Source: JBMYQA01 sp049600855 (GTDB taxonomy: Bacteria > Bacteroidota > Bacteroidia > Cytophagales > Flammeovirgaceae). From it: a DNA stretch of 31,986 bases. Positions 16,425-23,934 of the stretch are shown in pieces. Numbering within the stretch: the stretch's first letter is position 1; each line of letters begins with the position of its first letter. Both the position numbers and the translations under genes were made by a program. The notes under the pieces are model-generated. The model had not been told where the DNA came from. It was given only the letters and a program-made list of their open reading frames with translations, and searched no databases. The DNA lies in contig JBMYQA010000035.1 of assembly GCA_049600855.1 (NCBI GenBank), positions 1-31,986 of the forward strand. The letters run 5' to 3'.

Positions 16425-17753
16425 TCAAGAAACTTTCTGGGCTTCTAGCGCATCTTTATACACTTTAAGCACTCGCTCTCGTGCAAATTTATGTTCTACA
16501 ATAGGCTGATAGTCAATGGCTTGAAATTCAGGCACCCATTTGCGGATGTATTCAAAATTCGGATCAAATTTTTTGGTTTGAGATGTGGGATTAAATATTC
16601 GGAAATAGGGTACTGCATCACAACCTGAGCTCGCAGCCCATTGCCAACCGCCATTATTTGCCGACAAATCGAAGTCTAGTAGCTTTTCGGCAAAATAAGC
16701 TTCCCCCCAACGCCAATCAATCAATAAATGTTTGATTAAAAAACTCGCGACAATCATCCGTACTCGGTTGTGCATAAAACCAGTAGCATTTAATTCACGC
16801 ATACCCGCATCAACAATGGGATAACCCGTTTTTCCTTCGCACCAAGCGTTAAACTCCTGTTCATCATTACGCCAAGGAATGTGATTGTACGCCGGTTTAA
16901 AAGCGCTATCCACAACATGCGGAAAATGGTATAAAATCATCATGTAGAAATCTCTCCAGATGAGCTCATTCAACCACTTTTGACTTTTTTTCAAACCGAT
17001 CCGAGCGAGTTTTCGGATACTGATGGTTCCAAATCGTAGATGCACACTCAAACGCGTCGTTCCCTTTATTGCTGGAAAATCCCGCTGTTCTCCGTAGTTC
17101 TCAATAATTTGTTCATCAATTTCCTGCTTAGGGAATGCCTTAGTTGATGGTGTAAACCCAATCGTTTCCAAACTCGGCATGCGAAAACCTTCTGCTACTT
17201 TCAGAAAGTTTGAAGTATACTTTTCTACAGGATATGAGCGAAGATAAAAATCGGATTCTGTAGGATTCAGTGCCTTCATCCATTTCCGACTGTAAGGTGT
17301 AAATACCGTATAAGGTCGGCCATCATCCTTTACCACTTCCTCTTTCTCAAAAATGCATTGATCTTTAAAGGAATGAAAGGCAATTCCCTGACTTGCTAGC
17401 ACTTGTTGAATTTCTTGGTCTCGATGAATGGCGTAAGGCTCATAATCGTGATTGGTATATACGGCTTGAATATCAAACTCTTCCATGAGGGCTGTCCAAG
17501 CTTCCTGAGGCGTTCCAACCATGACTTTCAAGCTTGTGTGGAATTGCTTCAACTCCTCTTGTACTCGCGTGAGCCAATGATGAATAAAAGACACCCGTTG
17601 ATCTGCTCGATCTTGAAGCTCGTCTAAAATATGACGGTCAAAAATAAAAATAGGCAATACGGGAAATTCATTTTTCAACGCATGGTAAAGTCCTGCATTA
17701 TCTGCTATTCTTAAATCTCTTCTATGCCAAAATATGCTAACTTTTTCCTTCAT
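16425..17753 (-). CDS. deoxyribodipyrimidine photolyase / cryptochrome family, class I
   Basis: Blue-light flavoprotein that repairs cyclobutane pyrimidine dimers; 442 aa, usual length. The N-terminal photolyase alpha/beta domain begins VSIFWHRRDLRIADNAGL. The C-terminal FAD-binding domain has TTRLSVHLRFGTIS, LNELIWRDFYMM and the signature NNGGWQWAASSGCDAVPYFRIFNPTSQ (366-392). The frame is open 21 codons further upstream, overlapping the SDR gene, but ATG at 17753 gives the family N-terminus and starts 2 bases after the SDR stop. It is the second gene of a two-gene operon. The exact lesion (CPD or another) is not proven by sequence. Confidence 0.93.
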   Translation of the reverse strand: MKEKVSIFWHRRDLRIADNAGLYHALKNEFPVLPIFIFDRHILDELQDRADQRVSFIHHWLTRVQEELKQFHTSLKVMVGTPQEAWTALMEEFDIQAVYTNHDYEPYAIHRDQEIQQVLASQGIAFHSFKDQCIFEKEEVVKDDGRPYTVFTPYSRKWMKALNPTESDFYLRSYPVEKYTSNFLKVAEGFRMPSLETIGFTPSTKAFPKQEIDEQIIENYGEQRDFPAIKGTTRLSVHLRFGTISIRKLARIGLKKSQKWLNELIWRDFYMMILYHFPHVVDSAFKPAYNHIPWRNDEQEFNAWCEGKTGYPIVDAGMRELNATGFMHNRVRMIVASFLIKHLLIDWRWGEAYFAEKLLDFDLSANNGGWQWAASSGCDAVPYFRIFNPTSQTKKFDPNFEYIRKWVPEFQAIDYQPIVEHKFARERVLKVYKDALEAQKVS

Positions 17754-17755
17754 TA

Positions 17756-18469
17756 TTACAAGTTTCTTATGGTCGACATGCCGCCATCTACTCCAATGGT
17801 TTGCCCCGAAATCCAACCCGCGCTGCCCGACAATAAATAAGCAGCTAAACTAGCCACATCGTGCGCAACGCCAACTCTACCTAATGGATGTCTTTTTGCA
17901 GAATTTGCCCGCCGTTCGTCTGTCGCTAATAAACTTGCCGCTAACGGCGTATCTGTTAATGAAGGCGCTATGGCATTTACGGTAATTTTATTAATGGCAA
18001 ACTCTGCGGCTAAAGATTTGGCGAGCCCTTCAACCGCGCCTTTTGCCGCTGCAATACTGGCATGGAAGTTCATGCCCACAGCAGTAGCAACTGTACTAAA
18101 TAAAACGACTTGACTTCCTTTTGCTTTCTTCAATTTTGGTAATACCGCTTGAATCACACGAACGGCACCTAATACATTAATTTCAAAGTCACTTAAAAAA
18201 TCATCTTCCTTTAATCGTACAAAAGGTTTTAGGGTAATGCTACCAGGACAATAAGCCAAACCATGAAGGGTATCAGGCAATTGATTCAACGCTGTTTTAT
18301 CAAAGTTAGTCACATCTAAGGTTTCATGCACCACGCCTGCGATATTGGGATTTTTTCTGGATACACTGTATACATTTGCGCCTGAAGCGATTAATAAATT
18401 AGCCAGTTCTTCGCCAATGCCCGAACTTGCTCCAACAATTAAAATATTCTTACCTGTAAAGTTCAACAT
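17756..18469 (-). CDS. SDR-family protein lacking the catalytic tyrosine
   Basis: Short-chain dehydrogenase/reductase fold of 237 aa, with the nucleotide-binding ILIVGASSGIGEE (9-21), the NNAG-equivalent AYCPGS (72-77) and the C-terminal VNAIAPSLTDTPL and SGQTIGVDGG. The YxxxK motif is not intact: the segment reads HASIAAAKGAVEGLA, with Ile139 where Tyr is expected before Lys143. Ser126 (FSTVATA) remains. Ordinary oxidoreductase chemistry is therefore doubtful, and it may bind NAD(P) or act by another mechanism. The stop is 2 bases before the photolyase ATG, so the two are cotranscribed and probably linked in function. Similar SDR-photolyase pairing is familiar from other bacteria. Confidence 0.88.
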   Translation of the reverse strand: MLNFTGKNILIVGASSGIGEELANLLIASGANVYSVSRKNPNIAGVVHETLDVTNFDKTALNQLPDTLHGLAYCPGSITLKPFVRLKEDDFLSDFEINVLGAVRVIQAVLPKLKKAKGSQVVLFSTVATAVGMNFHASIAAAKGAVEGLAKSLAAEFAINKITVNAIAPSLTDTPLAASLLATDERRANSAKRHPLGRVGVAHDVASLAAYLLSGSAGWISGQTIGVDGGMSTIRNL

Positions 18470-18521
18470 ATTTCTTTTTTATACTTTGCTAGTAAACACT
18501 CATGAAGTGAAACTGTTTATT

Positions 18522-18543
18522 TTTCAATTATTTTTAATTGAAA
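18522..18543. repeat. AT-rich palindrome upstream of SDR-photolyase operon
   Basis: Perfect 9-bp arms tttcaatta (18522-18530) and taattgaaa (18535-18543) with a 4-base spacer, 53 bases before the SDR start. It could be an operator for the light- or stress-responsive operon or a chance AT-rich hairpin. No TAnnTTTG box is seen on the minus strand here. Confidence 0.4.
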
Positions 18544-18710
18544 TCGGATGATTTTCATGTTCTGTGAAACTTCTGTGATAATTACTGCTGATTTTTGTAA
18601 AGTAGCTGAGCGGTTTTTAGGTCAATCGTAGTGAAAGTTTGTTGAGTTGGGAACTGTTTGTAAAGCTATTCGTGTTAAAAACATGAAATTCACCCCATAA
18701 AATGATAACA

Positions 18711-19205
18711 ATGAAAAAGGTTCTATTCATTTGCCTACTAGCATTTCTTGCATCTTGCGATTTAGTAAAAATTAAAGACGGAGGTACTGAGGAAACTGAC
18801 CCTTTGGGTACTATCCCAAGTTATCCTACCACTGAGGCTCAGTTTACCCAATTATTCCACTCGAATGTCGGACACACTTGGGAAGCTGACGGGTTTACAC
18901 TTGCTGGCACAGAAGGTTTCTTAGATTGCCGCTTGGATGATAAAATCATTTTAAAAGCTGACGCAACGAACTCACTTGTAGGTACTTATGAGTACAATGG
19001 AGGCACTGATCTTTGTGGTGCAGAAGATGATCAAACGAGTCGATTTGGCACTTACCAAATTGATTTTGCAAATAACCAAGTCGTGTTTGATGCAGGGACT
19101 TCAAATGAAACAACCGCCAAGGTTACTGGATTAGACGAAACTGCTATTGTATTAGAAGGTTCTTATTTAGGTATGGAAATTCGTGGTAAATATTTAATTC
19201 AATAA
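18711..19205 (+). CDS. small lipoprotein, lipocalin-like
   Basis: Exported lipoprotein of 164 aa from ATG 18711 (MKKVLFICLLAFLASC); an ATG three codons earlier is also open. The lipobox LASC places the modified Cys at 16. The mature part has a threonine- and glutamate-rich linker, then an all-beta pattern (TWEADGFTLAGTEGFLDCRLDDKIILKAD, GTYEYNGGTDLCG, GTYQIDFANNQVVF, ITGLDETAIVLEGSYLG-like) resembling lipocalin-like domains of Bacteroidetes lipoproteins. Two cysteines in the mature part (FLDCRL, DLCGAE) could form a disulphide. No function is assigned; the following outer-membrane-type gene is 145 bases away. Confidence 0.75.
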   Translation: MKKVLFICLLAFLASCDLVKIKDGGTEETDPLGTIPSYPTTEAQFTQLFHSNVGHTWEADGFTLAGTEGFLDCRLDDKIILKADATNSLVGTYEYNGGTDLCGAEDDQTSRFGTYQIDFANNQVVFDAGTSNETTAKVTGLDETAIVLEGSYLGMEIRGKYLIQ

Positions 19206-19228
19206 TTTTTAATGATCCATACGATATA

Positions 19229-19269
19229 CTGGTTTCACTCATGTTACCTGATCACATCTGTGAAACCAG
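19229..19269 (+). terminator. inverted repeat after lipoprotein gene
   Basis: Perfect 10-bp arms ctggtttcac (19229-19238) and gtgaaaccag (19260-19269) with a 21-base loop, 23 bases past the lipoprotein stop. A pyrimidine-rich tail (ctgttctctacttctttt) follows, so it may be a weak intrinsic terminator. Confidence 0.45.
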
Positions 19270-19350
19270 CTGTTCTCTACTTCTTTTAGCTCACCTGAAA
19301 GCCACAATTCAAAGAACGACACAGCCTTTTAATTTTGTAATTTAATTCTC

Positions 19351-20229
19351 ATGATGAAGAAAATAACACTCATCTTTTTTAGTGTGTGCTTCAGCTTTGT
19401 TGCCCTTGCACAAACTGATGATACACTCAATGAAGGTTCTAATATTCAAACCTATACGCCATCTGCACTATTTGGGAAAGGCGGATTTGAGATTAATAGT
19501 TTCACGAACGTTTACACGCAAACTGCTATTAGAGACCGCGAAGGAAATAAAGTAGACATTAATGAACGCCAATTGTTTGTCACTAGTTTGCTGCAATTTA
19601 CTTATGGTGTTTCCGATAAAAGGCGTTTCAATATTGGCCTAGACTTAAATGTGAATCATGCCCATTATAATCCGCAAGGGGAAGGAACAAGCTTTAACCG
19701 CACCGTTATCTCTTCTATTGGCCCTCGTATTAAATGGAGCCCGTTTGCAAAAATCCCGCGATTTTCCATCCAAAGCTCCCTAACCTTCCCTGTTGCAAGT
19801 GATTTAGAAGGAGCAGAAAGCGGTCGATTTGTAGTTTGGGATAAAAAAACGTGGTGGACCCAGCTTTTCTTTGACAAAAATATTGGTCAACACTTTCAGC
19901 TATTCTTAGGGGCAGATTTATTAATGCGCTTTGATGATTTTAATTTTGAGCAAGATTTCTTTAGAACTCCTGTAAGTGCTTTTATCAGCTACTTCCCAAG
20001 CTCGAAAATCACGTTTTATGGTATGGTACAACACAGCCCTGCTTTTGGTAAAGAAGGAACTTTATCTGATTTTGGACAAATTCGTTGGTTTACCCAAGCC
20101 GGTGTCGGTGGAAAATACCAATTAAGCGATCGTTTACAGTTTGAATTGTCTTATACGAACTTCTTTCAGTCTCGTGCCGATGGCGCTGGCAGTACATTTA
20201 ACTTAGGTGTACGCTACATCAAACGTTAA
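19351..20229 (+). CDS. putative outer-membrane beta-barrel protein
   Basis: Exported protein of 292 aa with a signal peptide (1-20, ending VALAQ). The mature part is rich in alternating beta-strands ending in aromatic residues (RRFNIGLDLNVNHAHY, FSIQSSLTFPVAS, HFQLFLGADLLMRFDDF, QFELSYTNFFQSRA) and ends STFNLGVRYIKR, typical of an outer-membrane barrel. It resembles uncharacterised transporter-like barrel proteins of Bacteroidetes, but I do not recognise a precise family. TAATTTTG at 19330-19337 is a TAnnTTTG match only 13 bases before the ATG, so the transcript may have a very short leader. A strong terminator follows. Confidence 0.7.
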   Translation: MMKKITLIFFSVCFSFVALAQTDDTLNEGSNIQTYTPSALFGKGGFEINSFTNVYTQTAIRDREGNKVDINERQLFVTSLLQFTYGVSDKRRFNIGLDLNVNHAHYNPQGEGTSFNRTVISSIGPRIKWSPFAKIPRFSIQSSLTFPVASDLEGAESGRFVVWDKKTWWTQLFFDKNIGQHFQLFLGADLLMRFDDFNFEQDFFRTPVSAFISYFPSSKITFYGMVQHSPAFGKEGTLSDFGQIRWFTQAGVGGKYQLSDRLQFELSYTNFFQSRADGAGSTFNLGVRYIKR

Positions 20230-20249
20230 GCTTTATTGCTCTTTCACTA

Positions 20250-20288
20250 AAAAAGCGCCTATTTCATGAAAAGAAATAGGCGCTTTTT
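20250..20288. terminator. bidirectional terminator
   Basis: The perfect 16-bp stem aaaaagcgcctatttc/gaaataggcgcttttt (20250-20265 and 20273-20288) with a 7-base loop has T-runs on both strands. It lies between the outer-membrane-type gene and the convergent binding-protein gene. Confidence 0.92.
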
Positions 20289-20314
20289 ATGTGAAATTTC
20301 TTGATATCTCAACC

Positions 20315-22075
20315 TTACTGCTCGTTTGTTGTGTTTCCAAAATCTAAATAAACTTCTCCAAAGTCTCGATATTGCAATGGGTTGTTGGGAAAGTTTTTCA
20401 CATAAGATTGCATGAGTCGGTATCCTTCATCATACCACAAAACAATAATTGGTGCATCGTTCATTACCACCTGCTCTGCCTGCATAAAGTAAGATAATGC
20501 TTCCTCTTCAGAAATTGCATTTAAGCCCTTCTCATACAATTCATCAAATTTAGGATTTTGGTAACGGGTTAGGTTTGGGTAAGAAGACTGCCCTTCTTCA
20601 GTAGGTACATTCTTACCATAAAAGAACCACAAGAAGTTCTCTGGACTTGGGTAATCGCCAATCCATGCCAAGCGCAAGAAATCGTAATTTCCAGAAGTAC
20701 TCTTTTCGGTAATCTTCGCTAATGGAGCAATATTCAATTCGATATCAATGTTCAAGTTATCTTTCAATTGCTTCTTGATATCAACCGCTACATTGGTGTA
20801 ACGCTCTCCTTCTGCATTTAAGTCTAACTTTAACACTGGGAAGCCTTGACCGTTTTTATAGCCCGCTTTCTTTAAGTAATAACGTGCCGAGTCTACATTA
20901 AACTCGTAGCCTTTGATTTTAGCCACATCGTAATTCTTAAAGGATGGAGGAGTAATGCCATACTTGCCATATTCATAACCTTCTCCGTTAAGTACGTTAT
21001 TTAAAATACGCTCTCGATTAATCGCAAAGTTAAATGCCTTTCGCACATTCACATCTTTAAAAATTTCCCCTTGATTATACATGGAGATAATTTGCGTCGA
21101 CATTTCAGGGGTACGTTGCAAATCGTATTGACTATAACCACCATCAGAGCCTTTCATGGCACTTTCTAAAATCTCAATGATGTATTCGGTAGGTAGGCGG
21201 TACATCATATCTAAATTCCCTTTTTTAAATTCTAACAGCTCCACTTTTTTATCTCTTAAAAACTGGATGTTGATCACTTCTAAGAAAGGAAGTTGATTTC
21301 CAAATTCATCTTTACGATGGTAATTGGGGTTTCTTCTTAAGATAATGGAAATGTCTTCGTCTAAGCTTGCTAACGTGAATGGTCCTGTACCTACACATTT
21401 TTCACGCATATCCAGGCGGTGGTAGTCGTAAGCTTCTCTAGGATAGATGAATGCTCCTGGGCGACAAAGGTTATATAAGAAAATAGAGTTTGGCTTTTCC
21501 AAGGTGATTTGAATGGTATAATCATCCAACACCTTTACCCCTTCTAATTCAATATTTGGATTTTCATTGTTACCCTTTGTCGCATTGTAATAGGCTCTTG
21601 CCCCTTTCACGATTCCATCAAAAAGCGAAAAGCTATTATTCTCTCGACTTTCTGTACACAATCTTCTAAAACAATACTCGACATCCGTCGCTTTAAACTC
21701 TCTTCCTTTTCCTCCTGGAAAGCTGACATCATCGTGAAAAAATACGCCTTGTTTTAGTTTAAACGTATATACTGTTCGTGTATCATCCACTTCATAAGAT
21801 TCTGCTAAAGCAGGAATCACACTCAAATCTTTATGATCAAACTTCAGTAAGCCTTCATAAATTTGAGAAGCGACACGATAAGAATAAATATCAATAATAT
21901 TTAATGGAAATAGGTTTTTGATGTATTCAGATTCATTCAAATTGAAAACGCCCCCATAAAATCGATTGCCTTTAGTTGGGATCAGCGTTTTACCCGGTGT
22001 ATCGGTACTCTCATCTGGCCCACAACCTAGTAGGAAGCAAATACAGAAAATCAGTGGAAGTGTATATTTTTTCAT
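20315..22075 (-). CDS. ABC transporter substrate-binding lipoprotein, family 5 (peptide/nickel type)
   Basis: Solute-binding lipoprotein of 586 aa with lipobox FLLGC (Cys18). It has the family 5 architecture: an N-terminal RVASQIYEGLLKFDHKDLSVIPALAESYEVDDTRTVYTFKLKQ-type lobe (about 65-110), VLDDYTIQITLEKPNSIFLYNL (185-206), GTGPFTLASLDEDISIILRRNPNYH (231-255), KDVNVRKAFNFAINRERILNNVLNGEG (340-366) and a C-terminal APIIVLWYDEGYRLMQSYVKNF. Oligopeptides are the usual ligands, but sequence alone does not fix specificity. No permease or ATPase genes adjoin, so it is an orphan that must partner with a transporter elsewhere. A terminator follows. Confidence 0.88.
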   Translation of the reverse strand: MKKYTLPLIFCICFLLGCGPDESTDTPGKTLIPTKGNRFYGGVFNLNESEYIKNLFPLNIIDIYSYRVASQIYEGLLKFDHKDLSVIPALAESYEVDDTRTVYTFKLKQGVFFHDDVSFPGGKGREFKATDVEYCFRRLCTESRENNSFSLFDGIVKGARAYYNATKGNNENPNIELEGVKVLDDYTIQITLEKPNSIFLYNLCRPGAFIYPREAYDYHRLDMREKCVGTGPFTLASLDEDISIILRRNPNYHRKDEFGNQLPFLEVINIQFLRDKKVELLEFKKGNLDMMYRLPTEYIIEILESAMKGSDGGYSQYDLQRTPEMSTQIISMYNQGEIFKDVNVRKAFNFAINRERILNNVLNGEGYEYGKYGITPPSFKNYDVAKIKGYEFNVDSARYYLKKAGYKNGQGFPVLKLDLNAEGERYTNVAVDIKKQLKDNLNIDIELNIAPLAKITEKSTSGNYDFLRLAWIGDYPSPENFLWFFYGKNVPTEEGQSSYPNLTRYQNPKFDELYEKGLNAISEEEALSYFMQAEQVVMNDAPIIVLWYDEGYRLMQSYVKNFPNNPLQYRDFGEVYLDFGNTTNEQ

Positions 22076-22563
22076 TTGAAAAAGGTTTTGAAAGTATGTA
22101 CAAGCCTAGTTTCCATTGTAATGATAACGCATTTGAAAAACCGAGCAATATAAATATTCTTAGGAATTTCTCAATTACACTTATCATCACCACAGGAACT
22201 CTTGGGCTCATTTTACTTAACGCCAAAAACAAGCCTAAACAAAAGTAGCTGATTTATGGACAAAAAACACATTATATAGTGATTGTGATTGCGAATGCTC
22301 TAAAACGTAAAGATAAAAAAATACATAACTTGAGCAAACCTACTCAAAGCTTTAGTTTCCAACTGATTATTAGCCGTTTATCATTAAATCAGATTGGTAC
22401 TGGCCTAGCAACCTAAAATTTCGTACCTTACTTGTTTGGGTTTTGTTAAAATAAACGGTTACATCCATTTATTCTGCAATTCATTCATTATTTTTGTCGA
22501 ATAGAAGGTGCCAATATCATAGATGAACAAACCCTTCTCATGTATTACCAAATCGTTTAAACG
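22076..22563. other. 488-base intergenic region between divergent genes
   Basis: The region between the binding-protein gene and gldE should contain both promoters. I find no exact TAnnTTTG box on the correct strand for either gene, no RNA gene and no repeat of note. Short open frames here overlap the binding-protein start in other frames and have no supporting features. Confidence 0.5.
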
Positions 22564-23907
22564 TTGGACGATAGTTTCAGTAGCCCAATTGTACTACAAA
22601 TATTGCTAGCAATACCTCCCGAACTTCTTCCGTTAGGAGGCATTTCACTCATTTTACTCTTACTCTCAGCAATCATTTCTGGTTCTGAAGTAGCCTTCTT
22701 CTCCTTGTCTCCTAAGCAAATGGAAGAATGTAGAACAAGCTCGCGTGCAAGTGATTCTCGGATTTACAAACTCATTGCCGAGCCTAAATTACTATTAGCT
22801 ACCATACTTATTCTCAACAACTTAGTAAATGTAGGACTAGTCACAACCTGTACTTACATGACTTGGCAAGTTTGGGGTAAAAATAGCAGTACTGCCGAAT
22901 TGATTTTATTATTCGGAGTAACTGCCGTTTTAGTATTTTTTGGGGAAATTGTTCCTAAGGTTTTTGCAAATCAGCGCAACCTTTCTTTCGCCCGAATCAC
23001 TTCTGGCTTACTCTATGTTTCTACCAGTTTTCTACGGCCTTTCTCTTGGATACTGACGCAATTTGGCAATGTATTGGAACGTCGAATTGAGAAAAAGCAT
23101 AAAGGAAAGAAAAGCCGCTTCAAGGTTTCGGTGAAGGAATTAGGTGTTGCCGTTGACATGACCATGGGACATGAATCTACTACCGAAGAAAAAAAGCTCT
23201 TTAAAAGTATTGTCAACTTTGGTACAAAAACGGTAAAACAAATCATGCGTTCACGTATAGACATCACCGCTATTGATATCGAAATTGACTTTCACATGTT
23301 GATGGATAAAATCAACAAATGTGGTTATTCCCGTATTCCGATCTACAGCGATACCATTGATAATATTGAAGGCATCTTATATGTAAAAGATTTGCTGAGT
23401 CATATCGACAAAGATGAGCATTTCTTTTGGCAAGAATTGATTCGAAGAGATACCTTTTTTGTTCCTGAAACCAAGAAGATTGATGACCTATTCCGCGATT
23501 TCCAATCTAAACGAGTACACATTGCCATTGTTGTGGATGAGTATGGCGGAACTTCAGGTTTAATTTCGATGGAAGATATTATTGAGGAAATTGTTGGCGA
23601 AATTAATGATGAGTTTGATAATGATGAACTCAACTACCGCAAATTAGACGATTCCGTTTATGTATTTGATGCCAAAACGTCCCTAAACGATTTATCCAAA
23701 ATCTTAAATGTGGAACCAACCTATTTCGATCAGGTAAAAGGAGAAAGTGAATCTTTGGGTGGATTGATGCTCGAACTATTTGGCAAACTTCCGCATGCAG
23801 GCGAGCGCATTTCCTTTAGAAAGTTCATGTTTATCATTACATCTGTCAATCAGAAGCGGATTAAGAGTGTGCGTGTACGTATAGGTGGCGATGGGAAGAA
23901 AGTATAA
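22564..23907 (+). CDS. gldE: gliding motility-associated protein GldE (CNNM/CBS/CorC-HlyC family)
   Basis: Membrane protein of 447 aa. An N-terminal CNNM domain with three to four membrane segments includes AIISGSEVAFFSLSPKQMEEC (36-56), ILILNNLVNVG (81-91) and VFFGEIVPKVFANQRNLSFAR (124-144). A CBS pair follows (about 225-345, MRSRIDITAIDIEI and VDEYGGTSGLISMEDIIEEIVGEINDEFD), then a C-terminal CorC/HlyC transporter-associated domain. The acidic start and overall pattern match GldE, an accessory of Bacteroidetes gliding and T9SS, better than generic hemolysin-like paralogues. The usual neighbours gldD and ssb are absent from this window. An in-frame stop sits six bases before the TTG start at 22564, which gives MDDSFSS. 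Confidence 0.78.
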   Translation: MDDSFSSPIVLQILLAIPPELLPLGGISLILLLLSAIISGSEVAFFSLSPKQMEECRTSSRASDSRIYKLIAEPKLLLATILILNNLVNVGLVTTCTYMTWQVWGKNSSTAELILLFGVTAVLVFFGEIVPKVFANQRNLSFARITSGLLYVSTSFLRPFSWILTQFGNVLERRIEKKHKGKKSRFKVSVKELGVAVDMTMGHESTTEEKKLFKSIVNFGTKTVKQIMRSRIDITAIDIEIDFHMLMDKINKCGYSRIPIYSDTIDNIEGILYVKDLLSHIDKDEHFFWQELIRRDTFFVPETKKIDDLFRDFQSKRVHIAIVVDEYGGTSGLISMEDIIEEIVGEINDEFDNDELNYRKLDDSVYVFDAKTSLNDLSKILNVEPTYFDQVKGESESLGGLMLELFGKLPHAGERISFRKFMFIITSVNQKRIKSVRVRIGGDGKKV

Positions 23908-23934
23908 TCTTTCTGAATGTAAGTGCTTGGGCAA

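Noticed and set aside
22011..22248. Short open frames on both strands around the binding-protein gene start
   Set aside because: They overlap the signal-peptide region of the real gene in other frames and show no domain, promoter or conserved feature.
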